Assembly: GCF_030216305.1 (NCBI RefSeq)
Contig: NZ_JASOKT010000011.1
Coordinates: 6,842 to 70,841, forward strand
DNA from: Actinotignum timonense
GTDB taxonomy: Bacteria > Actinomycetota > Actinomycetes > Actinomycetales > Actinomycetaceae
Direction: 5' to 3'
Length of the DNA stretch: 64,000 bases
Part shown: piece by piece, positions 49,995 to 58,562 of the stretch
Position numbering within the stretch: the stretch's first letter is position 1
Layout of the letters: each line of letters opens with the position of its first letter
The notes under the pieces: model-generated
Database searches by the model: none
What the model saw: the letters and a program-made list of their open reading frames with translations, nothing else
What the model was told of the DNA's origin: nothing
Made by a program: the position numbers and the translations under genes

Positions 49995-50015
49995 TTGTGT
50001 ACGGTGTGTACACAA
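49995..50015. promoter_or_regulatory. Operator-like palindrome before Phd/RelE pair
   Basis: TTGTGTAC (49995-50002) and GTACACAA (50008-50015) form a perfect 8-bp inverted repeat with a 5-base spacer, 15 bases before the antitoxin start. Antitoxins of this type repress their own operon at such sites. Extra GTGTG copies lie just downstream. Confidence 0.65.
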
Positions 50016-50030
50016 TGTAAAGTGTGTGAT

Positions 50031-50291
50031 ATGACTATTGCAGAAAATCAGGTTAGTACTAGGGAATTACGTGAAGAACTCTCCTATGTGCTCGGGGAAA
50101 CGCTTCATGCCGGTAGGAGATTCACCGTTACTCGCAACGGCAAACCCGCTGCTGCCATTGTCACGATTGATGATCTTCACGCCTTAGAAGAATTCGAGAT
50201 GGCTCAGGATATCGCTGCCTATGAGCATGCCAAGCGTACTGATGACGGTGTACGCATTACCCTGGAAGATTTCAAGGCCAGTCTCGATTAA
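50031..50291 (+). CDS. Type II antitoxin, Phd/YefM family
   Basis: This 86-aa antitoxin has VSTRELREELSYVLGETLHAGRRFTVTRNGKPAAAIVTIDDLHALEE, the Phd/YefM DNA-binding domain, followed by a toxin-binding tail (DDGVRITLEDFKASLD). I chose the ATG at 50031; the frame is open to 49995 but that would run through the operator. It directly precedes the toxin. The region is less GC-rich than its neighbours, which suggests transfer. Confidence 0.88.
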   Translation: MTIAENQVSTRELREELSYVLGETLHAGRRFTVTRNGKPAAAIVTIDDLHALEEFEMAQDIAAYEHAKRTDDGVRITLEDFKASLD

Positions 50292-50543
50292 ATGTATCGC
50301 GTTATTCTGTCAAATTTAGCCGGTAGGCAGCTTCGCAAGTTAGAAAAGCCGATTCGGGACCGAATCCTTGGTGAAATAGAAAAGCTTGCGGTCCAGCCTC
50401 GTCCGGTAGGGGTAAAGAAACTAACGAATTATCCTGCCTGGCGTATTCGTGTGGGTAACTATCGTGTCATCTATGAAATAGAAGACGATAAGCTCCTCGT
50501 TACGGTTTTGCGTGCTGCGCACCGACGCGAAGTGTATGCCTGA
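50292..50543 (+). CDS. Type II toxin, RelE/ParE family
   Basis: This 83-aa toxin has the RelE-like pattern LSNLAGRQLRKLEKPIRDRILGEIEKL, YPAWRIRVGNYRVIYEIEDDKLLVTVLRAAHRREVY. The basic residues and terminal Tyr suit a ribosome-dependent mRNA nuclease. ATG follows the antitoxin stop immediately. Confidence 0.9.
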   Translation: MYRVILSNLAGRQLRKLEKPIRDRILGEIEKLAVQPRPVGVKKLTNYPAWRIRVGNYRVIYEIEDDKLLVTVLRAAHRREVYA

Positions 50544-50605
50544 TAACTAGTCGCCAGGGTCGCCGTACCCGGGGTAAGTTCCGGTAGCGGCGTTACAATC
50601 GAGTT

Positions 50606-51382
50606 ATGAAACTTGCCACACATATTAACGAAGGTGCGGGTATTCCGCTTGTTCTGCTCCACGCTATGCCGATGACGTCCCGGATGTGGGAGGGCGTGCG
50701 CGCTGAGCTTTCGGATCTGCACACGATTGCTATTGATGCCCCCGGTTTCGGGGACTCGCCTTCCGGTAGTGAGGTCGACGGCGCCGCGGGCGCCACCACG
50801 CCACATATCAATTCCTACCTGGCCGCCCTCGAAGAAACCCTGGCCGACTATGAGTCCATCGTGCTCGCCGGAATTTCCATGGGTGCGACCGTCACGGCCG
50901 CTTATGCACTGCGCCACCCCGAGCAGATTGCCGGGCTCGCGCTGCTGGACGGTTCGATTCTGGGGCCGGAGCCCTCGCCTTCCCCGCGGGAAAAGGCCAT
51001 TGAGAAGCTTGCCTCGGGGCAGAGCTGGGATGTGCTGGCCGGCTGGGTGGATACTATGCTCAGCTCGGCGGCCAGCCCGGAGCTTAAAGAGAAGGTTGCC
51101 GCCTATTTCAAGACGGTAGATGCCGGAGCTTTCTCCTGGTTGCAACAAATGATGCTCACCCGCCCGGATACCCGCGGTGTCATGGAGCTGGATGTTCCTA
51201 TCCTGCTGCTGCGCGGGGTGGATGACCCGAATGCCAAGCACGAAGAATTTGCCCAGCTGCATGAGGTACGCCCGGATCAGCCTTTCGTGGAACTCGAGGG
51301 TGCCAGCCACTTCTCCGCGGTGGAAAAGCCGCACGAAGTCGCTACCGCGCTGCGCGAGCTCTACGAGGCTGCTACTCGTTAG
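50606..51382 (+). CDS. Alpha/beta hydrolase
   Basis: This 258-aa alpha/beta-fold hydrolase has HAMPMTSRMWEG (oxyanion side), nucleophile S91 in GISMG, an Asp in LLLRGVDDPN, and a His in EGASHFSAVEKP. The substrate is unknown. It is followed by a long hairpin at the convergent junction. Confidence 0.85.
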   Translation: MKLATHINEGAGIPLVLLHAMPMTSRMWEGVRAELSDLHTIAIDAPGFGDSPSGSEVDGAAGATTPHINSYLAALEETLADYESIVLAGISMGATVTAAYALRHPEQIAGLALLDGSILGPEPSPSPREKAIEKLASGQSWDVLAGWVDTMLSSAASPELKEKVAAYFKTVDAGAFSWLQQMMLTRPDTRGVMELDVPILLLRGVDDPNAKHEEFAQLHEVRPDQPFVELEGASHFSAVEKPHEVATALRELYEAATR

Positions 51383-51437
51383 CGACCACCATCGCGCGAC
51401 TCGGGAATCGCACGGCTCTCAAGAATCACATGAGTAT

Positions 51438-51525
51438 CGACGGGGGCAGGAGGTGTTTTCAGAGGTGTAGTGCGTATGTCGTACATTCGAAGTACACCCC
51501 GGAAAAAACACCCCTGCCCCCGTCG
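51438..51525. terminator. Long convergent hairpin, possibly structured RNA
   Basis: The left arm (51438-51459, starting CGACGGGGGCAGG) pairs with the right arm (51505-51525, ending CCTGCCCCCGTCG) over about 21 positions with one bulge. The loop of about 45 bases contains two further small stems: GGTGTA/TACACC and ATGT/ACAT. It lies between the convergent hydrolase and DivIVA-like genes and could end both transcripts. Confidence 0.65.
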
Positions 51526-51540
51526 GCTCGTGAGGAGACA

Positions 51541-52881
51541 CTACCGGTTGTCGGTAGCGTCCCCATTGTTTTCGCCGGCCGCGTCGGATTCTGACGCGTC
51601 GGCTTCTGCCGTATCGGACTTTGCCGCATCGGATTCTGCCGCTGCGGGAGACTGATTGCCAGTTCCTGAAGCCTCGGCGCCAGCCTCACCAGCCTCACTA
51701 GCTTGACCAGCTTCCCCAGCTTCAGCCGCTTCCGCAGCGGTGCGCTCCTCGGCACTTCCCACGATTTCATCCAGGGCCAGCGGGATATTCGAGGTGGCCA
51801 GCATCGTGCGCATATCCTCCAGGTAGGAGGTGAGGGTACGGCGCTGTTCTTCCAGGCCGGCCACGTGGGCATCGGCCTGGCGTTGTGATTCTTCGGCGGC
51901 GTCGCGTGCTTCGCGGCGCATCCGCTCGGCATCTTCCCGCGCCGCGCTCACCAGTTCCCGGGCTTCGGTCTGGGCGGCGCTCAGCGCCGCACTCGCCTCA
52001 GCTTCCGAGGAGGATGTCAGGGCATTAGCCCGCTTCGTGGCTTCCGCCAGGCGGCGTTCCGCACTGGCGGCCCGAGCCTCGGCGTCGTCGACAAACTTCG
52101 CCATGGCCGTACGCGATTCTTCATCGGAACGCGCGCGGGCCGCGGCCGAATCCGCCCGCAATTGCGCAACCTCACGTTCGGCCTCCGCGCGGATTTTCGC
52201 GACCTCGGCCTCCGCCTCGCTCCGCAAACGCGCCACCTCAGTTTCAGCCTCGGTGCGCAATTGCGTGACCTCTTCCTCGGCCCGGGTGCGCGCCTGCGCC
52301 AATTCCTGAGCGAGAGCCGCGCGGCGCTCCTCTTCTTCGTGGGTGAGCCGGGTGGACTGCTCGGCCTCATCGTGGCGCATTTTCGCCTCCAAACGCTCGG
52401 CTTCCCGCTGGGCCGAGGTCACCAGCTCCTCGGCCGTGCGCCGCGAGGTCGTGGTCAATTCGGTGGCTTCCGCCTCGGCACGCTGGCGCACCTGAGCCGC
52501 CTCGGTACGCGAGGTATCCAACGTTTCCTGCGCTTCTTTTTCCGCCGCGGAGGTGAGATTTTCCGCCTGCGAACGCGCCCGGGAGACCAGTAGTTCCGCA
52601 TCGGAATTCGCCCGGCTCATCACGTCCATCGCTTGCTGTTCCGCCCCGCGCAACAGCCGCTCCACCCGGGTGCCCAAACCCGAATAGGATGGGCGTTCAT
52701 CTTCGCGCAAACGGCTGTGCAATTCGGTGAGCTCACCGGACATACGCAAAACCTGCGCATCCAAACCCGCTACTCGCGACCGAGCTTCGGCGAGCGCATC
52801 AGCCAGTTGGTGAATGCGTTCATCGACCTGAGCTTTGTCGTAACCCCTGCGTACTGTTGGAAACAGTTCTAAATCTGCCAT
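51541..52881 (-). CDS. DivIVA-like coiled-coil protein (FilP/Scy type)
   Basis: This 446-aa protein has a DivIVA-like start (LFPTVRRGYDKAQVDERIHQLADAL) followed by about 330 residues of heptad-rich coiled coil (AEAEVAKIRAEAEREVAQLRAD). The disordered tail is Ala/Glu/Ser-rich and acidic. In actinobacteria such proteins organise polar growth or a filament-like cytoskeleton. It is a single-gene unit. The specific role is inferred from architecture only. Confidence 0.8.
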   Translation of the reverse strand: MADLELFPTVRRGYDKAQVDERIHQLADALAEARSRVAGLDAQVLRMSGELTELHSRLREDERPSYSGLGTRVERLLRGAEQQAMDVMSRANSDAELLVSRARSQAENLTSAAEKEAQETLDTSRTEAAQVRQRAEAEATELTTTSRRTAEELVTSAQREAERLEAKMRHDEAEQSTRLTHEEEERRAALAQELAQARTRAEEEVTQLRTEAETEVARLRSEAEAEVAKIRAEAEREVAQLRADSAAARARSDEESRTAMAKFVDDAEARAASAERRLAEATKRANALTSSSEAEASAALSAAQTEARELVSAAREDAERMRREARDAAEESQRQADAHVAGLEEQRRTLTSYLEDMRTMLATSNIPLALDEIVGSAEERTAAEAAEAGEAGQASEAGEAGAEASGTGNQSPAAAESDAAKSDTAEADASESDAAGENNGDATDNR

Positions 52882-53013
52882 AACAACCTTTCCGCGCGCT
52901 GCTGGATAGAAATTGCTGCCCTAAGCCTACCGGTCAGCGCACCCGGTGGGGGTAGCGCTGGGCATGTGGTGAACGCTGTGGAGCTCACCACCATCGGCCG
53001 GAACGGAGTTTTA

Positions 53014-53052
53014 TAACGGTTAGATAACGGTTAGGCTTTTCTCTAAGCCTAA
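53014..53052. promoter_or_regulatory. Direct repeat and palindrome in divergent region
   Basis: TAACGGTTAG occurs at 53014-53023 and 53025-53034. It runs into a perfect inverted repeat TTAGGCTT (53031-53038) / AAGCCTAA (53045-53052). A related CTAAGCCTAC lies at 52921-52930 near the divIVA-like start. The whole gap (52882-53181) holds no gene and must carry divergent promoters. Confidence 0.5.
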
Positions 53053-53181
53053 AAGCGCGGCCGTGCGCCGAAAAATTCCGCCACCGAGCAGGTCACGCGG
53101 TAGCTTTAACGTAGGGAATTGTCGTCGATGGTCTTTCGCCGGTGCGGTTGTACCGGGCCGCAAGCCGGAGTGAGAAGGGGA

Positions 53182-54624
53182 ATGATGAAGAAGAACGGAG
53201 GAGTCGGTCTCGCGCTCGCGGGCTTGGCGATCCTGGTGGTGGGCATTTTGCTCGGCACTGTGTGGAAGCCGGCCTCCAGCGTCTCCGCCACCGTGGCGCC
53301 GGACGGGAAAGGCGTACTCGTCACGGCCCCCGGCGTCCTGGATATGGGCGGGACCGATGTGGAGGTAGCTGTCTCCGGCCCGGCGCAGGACACCATTTCC
53401 GTGGGCGCCGGATTTTCCGGTGACGTGCTCGCGTACGCGGAAGGCGTACCCGGCGCCACCATTACCGGTATGAACGACGACGCCGCACTGACGCTGACCC
53501 CCTCCCAGGGGGAGGCGGACCCGGGCCAGGTCCTCGCCTCGGATATGTGGTTCTCCAAGGAAGAAGGCAAGGGGAAGGTGGAATTCACCTACACGGTGAC
53601 CTCCCCGGGAGCGGAATCCCTCATTATGCAGACGTCCTCCGGGGCACTCCCGCAGGTGGAACTCACCTGGGCGTTGCCCGGTGGGCGGAATTGGTCTCTG
53701 CCCGTGAGTCTGCTCGGGCTGATTGTGGGGCTCAGCGGGGTGGCCCTACTCATGACCGCCACCAAGGACCAGCGCAGCTTCGCGGCGAAGGTGCGGGCCG
53801 GGCAGGATGAGCGCGTATCGCGTGCCAAGCGGGCCGCGGATGAAACGACCATTATGCCGGCCGTACCGGCGGCGGTTGGCGAAGCCGGTGGCGCGGGCGG
53901 CACGGGTGGGGCGGCTCAGCCTGTAAGTGACTGCGCCGCGGGTGACCGGGTCGCGGTAACCGGAGGCGCACTGGGCGCGGGCATCCTGATGGAAAGCCCG
54001 CGCGCGCAGGAGCTGCGCGAACGCCCCCTCGATCCGGCCGATCGCATCGAGTTGATCGCTCCGGAAGAAGGCGTTTCGGAAGAAAGTGTTTCGGAAGAAA
54101 CACCCGCCGACGAACCCGCGGGCGAGGAACCGGCGGCAGAGGAACCCGTAACCGAGGAACCTGCGGTAGACGAACCCGCAACCGACGAACCAGCAACCGA
54201 GGAACCGGCGGTAGCCGAACCCGCGGCAGCGGAACCGCAAGCCGCGCTCCCGGGCCCGGATGAGGAACCCGGCTACCGCGGCTCGCGCGCCGAATGGCAA
54301 GCCGCGGCTGATTCTGGCATTCTCCCCGCCATCCAGATGAAGGACGGCGTGCCCGTCAAGCCCGCGGAGCTCAGCGATGCAGACCGCGCGGAAACTTCCG
54401 GCGCCACCGGCAGCGATAGCGATACCGCCGCGGAATCCGATCCGCAAAGCTGGTGGAGCATCTGGGGTCAAAACCAGCCCCGCACGGCCGCCGGCGCGCC
54501 TAGCTCCGCGCAGGCCGCGCAGCCCGGCGAACCCGCAGCGCTCGGCGCATCCGAGTCCGAACAGCCCGGCGAACCCAAGCAGCCCACACAGAACGACGAC
54601 GAGGAAGGAACGACCCATGCGTAA
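53182..54624 (+). CDS. Membrane protein with Glu/Pro-repeat tail
   Basis: This 480-aa protein of unknown function has an N-terminal helix (about 8-27), an extracytoplasmic beta-rich domain (about 30-170) and a second helix (about 172-192). A long, probably cytoplasmic, acidic tail follows with repeats such as EEPVTEEPAVDEPATDEPATEEP. It ends in Pro/Ala/Gln-rich sequence. ATG at 53182 or 53185 follows GAAGGGG. It overlaps the lipoprotein gene by eight bases, so both likely act at the envelope. Confidence 0.78.
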   Translation: MMKKNGGVGLALAGLAILVVGILLGTVWKPASSVSATVAPDGKGVLVTAPGVLDMGGTDVEVAVSGPAQDTISVGAGFSGDVLAYAEGVPGATITGMNDDAALTLTPSQGEADPGQVLASDMWFSKEEGKGKVEFTYTVTSPGAESLIMQTSSGALPQVELTWALPGGRNWSLPVSLLGLIVGLSGVALLMTATKDQRSFAAKVRAGQDERVSRAKRAADETTIMPAVPAAVGEAGGAGGTGGAAQPVSDCAAGDRVAVTGGALGAGILMESPRAQELRERPLDPADRIELIAPEEGVSEESVSEETPADEPAGEEPAAEEPVTEEPAVDEPATDEPATEEPAVAEPAAAEPQAALPGPDEEPGYRGSRAEWQAAADSGILPAIQMKDGVPVKPAELSDADRAETSGATGSDSDTAAESDPQSWWSIWGQNQPRTAAGAPSSAQAAQPGEPAALGASESEQPGEPKQPTQNDDEEGTTHA

Positions 54625-55642
54625 GGCCCTGGCCACCCTCGCGGCACTGGCATTACTGGGCGGTTGCTCAGCGAGCGCCGTCGTCCTGGAACCTACCCCG
54701 GCTCCGGCGAGCCCGCGTGCCGCGCTCTCCGATAAACACTTCACCGAGCGGGTTGCCCCCGCGATTTTCGAGCAGCTGACCAAGGCGGACGCCGCCGCCA
54801 GCCCCGAAGAATTCAGCGGGCGCGGCTCCGGCCCCTTCAGCGTGGAACGCAGCGCCCACTACGCACTCAAGCGCATTCTGGCCGATAGCTACGATATGCC
54901 CGCGCTGTCCACCACCATCGATTCGGTGGCGATTTCCGGGGCGGAAGGCTTTCCGCGCAGTGCGCTCGCGGTGGTCAATTGGCCGGCGAATACCACCTCG
55001 CAGGGCCTCAATGTTTTCACCCAGGGCGCGGCCCGGGAAAACTGGGCGCTGTGGGCGGCCATGGATATTCTGCCCGGCAGCGTGATCCCGGAGATCCCCG
55101 CCGGCCCGGCCGGTGCGCAGCGGGTGGCCGCGGATAACGGCGAAGGCGCGGTGGCGTCCCCTCAGGCTGCTCACGATGGCTATATTGGCACGCTCAACGC
55201 CAGCGGAAGCGCCCTTAGCTACGGCTCGGATGCGGACCCGGCCGCCCCGGACGCGGTGCGCACTCAGCTCTCCCAAACTTACGATTCCCTGGCCGGCGCG
55301 GTGCAAGGCGTGGGCGCGGTCAGCCAGGCTTTCGGCCCGGCCCAGACCACCCCGGAAAGCTTCCGCGCCAGCGACGGCGGCATCCTCACCGTCTTCCAGG
55401 TCAATCAGGCCCTCGAAATCCGCCACACCGCCCAGGGTGGCTCCATCAAAGTTACCGACGCGAAAATCGCGGGGCTGGCCACCGGCCAAGCCAATACTGA
55501 GGTCACGGTCCAGGGGAGCATGCGCCTCAACTATTCCTTCACGGTGGCCCTGAAAATCCCGGCGGCGGGCGCCACAAACACAACGATCACCACGGTAGCG
55601 GCATCGAAACCGGTGCTCACCTCGGTGCAGAACGGAGGCTAA
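54617..55642 (+). CDS. Predicted lipoprotein
   Basis: This 341-aa protein begins with a lipoprotein signal peptide, MRKALATLAALALLGGC, with the acylated cysteine at 17. I do not recognise the mature domain; it is Ala/Thr-rich with no obvious catalytic motif. ATG at 54617 follows GAGGAAGGAAC. It sits between the Glu/Pro-repeat membrane protein and the thioredoxin/TPR gene in one operon. Confidence 0.78.
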   Translation: MRKALATLAALALLGGCSASAVVLEPTPAPASPRAALSDKHFTERVAPAIFEQLTKADAAASPEEFSGRGSGPFSVERSAHYALKRILADSYDMPALSTTIDSVAISGAEGFPRSALAVVNWPANTTSQGLNVFTQGAARENWALWAAMDILPGSVIPEIPAGPAGAQRVAADNGEGAVASPQAAHDGYIGTLNASGSALSYGSDADPAAPDAVRTQLSQTYDSLAGAVQGVGAVSQAFGPAQTTPESFRASDGGILTVFQVNQALEIRHTAQGGSIKVTDAKIAGLATGQANTEVTVQGSMRLNYSFTVALKIPAAGATNTTITTVAASKPVLTSVQNGG

Positions 55643-55643
55643 T

Positions 55644-56531
55644 ATGGCAGATATGTCCATGCGCGGCCCGGTCGATTTAGCGGCCCTGGCAGCGGCGAAA
55701 AAGCAGGAAAACGCGGCACCCGTGCCCGGCGCCTACCTCACCACACTCACCGCGGCAGGCCTCAACGCCGAAGTGCAGCTTTCCGCGCAGGTTCCTGTTA
55801 TCGTGCTTTTTGTGGCCGACGGCGCGGCCGGCGAGCTGGGCACCACCCTGGAAGCCGAAGCGCGCCGGCGCGACGGCCAGATCCGTATCGCGGTGGTGAA
55901 CGCCAGCACCGAAGCGGAACTCGTTCAGGCCTTTGGCGTGCGGACCATCCCCATGGGTATCGCGCTCGTGGGCGGCCAACCCGTCCCACTTTTCCAGGGC
56001 GCACCCACCACCGCGCAGCTCACCGAGCTCGTGAACCAGCTGCTCGCCGCAGCTAACCGCGCCGGCGTGGCCGGCCGCGTGAGCGGGAAAGCCGATGAAG
56101 CGGGCGAAGCCCCCGTCAATCCCCATCACCTGGCCGCCCTCGAAGCACTCGACCGGGGAGACCTCGACGCTGCGGAAGCCGAATTTGAAGCGCTCGCGGC
56201 AGAAGACCCGAATAGCGAGGTAGCGCAGGTGGGCCGCGCCCAGGTGCGCCTGCTGCGCTCAACCCGCGGGCAGGACCCGCAGGCCGTCATGGCCGCGGCG
56301 GATGCCGGCGGCCCGGGCGATGCGGCGGCGCAGATCGCCGCCGCCGATATTGAGGTGGCCGCCGGCCGCCCCGATCTGGGATTCACTCGGCTGATCAACG
56401 CCATTAAGGTCACCAGCGGGGATGCACGCGAAGAGCTGCGCACCCACCTGCTCGAACTCTTCACCGCGGTGGGAGCCGATACGGAGGTAGTGCGTAGCGC
56501 TCGCCGTGACCTCGCCTCCGCGCTGTTCTAA
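55644..56531 (+). CDS. Thioredoxin-fold/TPR protein (YbbN-like), no CxxC
   Basis: This 295-aa protein resembles YbbN/CnoX: a thioredoxin-like domain (about 35-140, VPVIVLFVADGAAGELG, VNASTEAELVQAFGVRTIPMGIALVGGQPV) and a TPR-like C-terminal half (LEALDRGDLDAAEAEFEALAAEDPNSEVAQVGRAQVRLL). The CxxC motif expected after LFVAD is absent, so it cannot act as a disulfide reductase; a chaperone or scaffold role is likely. Confidence 0.82.
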   Translation: MADMSMRGPVDLAALAAAKKQENAAPVPGAYLTTLTAAGLNAEVQLSAQVPVIVLFVADGAAGELGTTLEAEARRRDGQIRIAVVNASTEAELVQAFGVRTIPMGIALVGGQPVPLFQGAPTTAQLTELVNQLLAAANRAGVAGRVSGKADEAGEAPVNPHHLAALEALDRGDLDAAEAEFEALAAEDPNSEVAQVGRAQVRLLRSTRGQDPQAVMAAADAGGPGDAAAQIAAADIEVAAGRPDLGFTRLINAIKVTSGDAREELRTHLLELFTAVGADTEVVRSARRDLASALF

Positions 56532-56591
56532 GGTCTTCTCAAACGGGCGCGGGCCATAGGCTGGCGTAAGTTTTCTAGCGGTACAAGACAA

Positions 56592-56626
56592 CGAGGCGCC
56601 CGAACCCTTACGGTTTGGGCGCCTCG
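56592..56626. terminator. Convergent hairpin ybbN-like/GH13
   Basis: CGAGGCGCCCGAACC (56592-56606) pairs with GGTTTGGGCGCCTCG (56612-56626) over 15 bp with one G-T pair and a 5-base loop. T-runs are weak on both sides. Confidence 0.65.
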
Positions 56627-56667
56627 TGCTGTGCCGGCTTATGTCAGAACGGCCTATTCCAGCTCGG

Positions 56668-58395
56668 CTACTCGACCGGCACCAGCCAGACGGTGGTATC
56701 CGCCGGGATCATCTCCCCTTCGCCCAAGGCGCTGGCGGCTGGATCCGAGGCCAGCAGGACCCGCCAACCGGAGGGCAGCGGTGCGGCGTCGTCGAATACC
56801 GTAAGCATGAGCACGGGTGGACGCTGCGCATGCGCGGCCCGGTTGGTGTTTGCGGCGCGATTGACATAGGCGAGCACGCCGGCGCCGTAATCATCGCAGA
56901 CGTCCTCGAGGGATCCCACCCCGAGCTCCAGCTCATCGCGCAGGCGCAGCATGGTGCGGAAGAAATGCAGCGGGGAATGCGGGTCGGCCCCCTGCACGTC
57001 CACCGTGTAACGCGCCCAATCCGCGCCCTGGGGGAGCCAGGTGGCGCCGTCCGGGGAGAAACCAAAACCGGGGCGATCCGATTCCCAGGGGAGGGGGACC
57101 CGGCAGCCATCCCGGCCCAGCTCCTTGCCGTGGGTGCGGGCGAAGGTGGGATCTTCGCGCACTTCGTCCGGCAGCGAGGTATGTTCGGGAAGATTACGTT
57201 CCTCGCCCTGGTAGATGTAATAGACCCCCGGCAGGCCGGCGGTGAGCTGATGCCAGGCCAGGGCGCGGCGGGCCCCCAGTTCGCGGTCCGGTTGCGGATC
57301 ATTCGCACCGATGCCGTTCGCCCCGCGGGAGGTATCCCGGTAGCCGAGGCGCGAGCACACCCGCACGCCGTCGTGATTCGAGAGCACCCAGGTGGTGGGC
57401 GCACCCACCCGATCCGATTGGCGCAGCGACTGCACGATAATCTCGCGCAGCGCCTCGCGCTCGAAAGGCGCGGCTAAATAAATGAAGTTGAAAGCCTGGT
57501 TCATTTCATCGGGGCGGATATAGCGGGCCAGCCGCTCCTCGGTATCCGCCCAGGCCTCCGCTACCAGGATGCGCTCGGGGGAGTACTCATCCAGGACCGC
57601 GCGCCACTCGCGGTAAATCTCATGGACCTCATCGCGGTCAAAGAAGGGCGCCGGCTCGGGTTTCTCCGTCACCCCGGCCATTTCCACCGCCCCGGACCAA
57701 TCGGGAAGCGCGGGATCTTTCATGAGCCCGTGGGCCACATCCACCCGGAAGCCATCGGCGCCCCGATCCAACCAGAAACGCAGCGTCTCCAAGAATTCGG
57801 CACGCACCGCCGGGTTGTGCCAATTGAGATCGGGCTGCGAGCGGTCAAAAAGATGCAGGTAGTAGAGGTCTTCCTCCGCGGCCGGGGTACCGGCGGCGAA
57901 GGGAAGGTCCCGCACCCGTGACCAGGCCGGCCCGCCGAACACCGAGCGCCAATTGGTGGGAGGCTCACTGCCCCCGTTCTTCCCCTCGCGGAACCAGAAC
58001 AGCTCCCGTTCGGGGGAGCCGGGGCCGGCCGCCACCGCGCGCCGGAAAAGCTCGTGATCCCAGGAAGTGTGGTTAGGGACAATATCGACGATGATGCGCA
58101 GTCCGGCTTCGTGCGCGGCCTCAATAAGATGCTCGGCATCTTTCAGGGTGCCGAAGCGCGGATCAACATCGCGGTAATCGGACACATCGTAACCGGCATC
58201 GAATTGCGGGGAGCGGTAGAAAGGCGAAAGCCACACCGCATCAATTCCCAAATCTGCCAGGTAGCCCAGTCGGCTCTCGATGCCGCGCAGGTCCCCGAGC
58301 GGCCCGCCCGAGGACGCGAAGGAACGCGGGTAAATCTGGTAAATAACGGCGTCGCGCCACCAGTTTTCGCGCTCGGAAGCAGGGTGGAGGAGCAT
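56668..58395 (-). CDS. GH13 alpha-glucosidase
   Basis: This 575-aa GH13 enzyme has catalytic D219 (GFRVDVAHG), E280 (ILVAEAW) and D342 (LSNHDGVR), plus the region I motif DIVPNHTSW. It hydrolyses terminal alpha-glucosidic bonds of maltose, isomaltose or short maltodextrins. A Val after the nucleophile resembles oligo-1,6-glucosidases, but the exact linkage is not certain. It lies next to the LacI regulator and malEFG, so intracellular breakdown of imported maltodextrin is likely. Confidence 0.92.
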   Translation of the reverse strand: MLLHPASERENWWRDAVIYQIYPRSFASSGGPLGDLRGIESRLGYLADLGIDAVWLSPFYRSPQFDAGYDVSDYRDVDPRFGTLKDAEHLIEAAHEAGLRIIVDIVPNHTSWDHELFRRAVAAGPGSPERELFWFREGKNGGSEPPTNWRSVFGGPAWSRVRDLPFAAGTPAAEEDLYYLHLFDRSQPDLNWHNPAVRAEFLETLRFWLDRGADGFRVDVAHGLMKDPALPDWSGAVEMAGVTEKPEPAPFFDRDEVHEIYREWRAVLDEYSPERILVAEAWADTEERLARYIRPDEMNQAFNFIYLAAPFEREALREIIVQSLRQSDRVGAPTTWVLSNHDGVRVCSRLGYRDTSRGANGIGANDPQPDRELGARRALAWHQLTAGLPGVYYIYQGEERNLPEHTSLPDEVREDPTFARTHGKELGRDGCRVPLPWESDRPGFGFSPDGATWLPQGADWARYTVDVQGADPHSPLHFFRTMLRLRDELELGVGSLEDVCDDYGAGVLAYVNRAANTNRAAHAQRPPVLMLTVFDDAAPLPSGWRVLLASDPAASALGEGEMIPADTTVWLVPVE

Positions 58396-58407
58396 AGCGG
58401 TGTCCTT

Positions 58408-58562
58408 TCAGTTAGAGGTGGAGGAGGGCGCGGGTGCGCCGGGTTGCGCGGGCGCGCTAATGTGCGCGGGCGCCGCAAGGGGCGCACCCGCGGTGGTGGA
58501 ACGCACCAGCAATTCGGCCGGGAAGCTCATCGAGGCCCCGCCTTCGTGCGCTGTGCCGGTGC
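58408..58562 (-). pseudogene. Out-of-frame C-terminal piece of the LacI regulator
   Basis: After the in-frame LacI gene passes the A-run at 58563-58566, the minus-strand -1 frame encodes HEGGASMSFPAELLVRSTTAG and ends at TGA 58410-58408. This is the usual LacI-family C terminus (FPAELLVRSTT). One base added to the four-base run would join it to the main gene. Confidence 0.7.

Noticed and set aside
53031-53052. Palindrome as a DtxR/IdeR iron box
   Set aside because: The TTAGG/CCTAA ends fit, but the 22-base length and the centre do not match the 19-base consensus.
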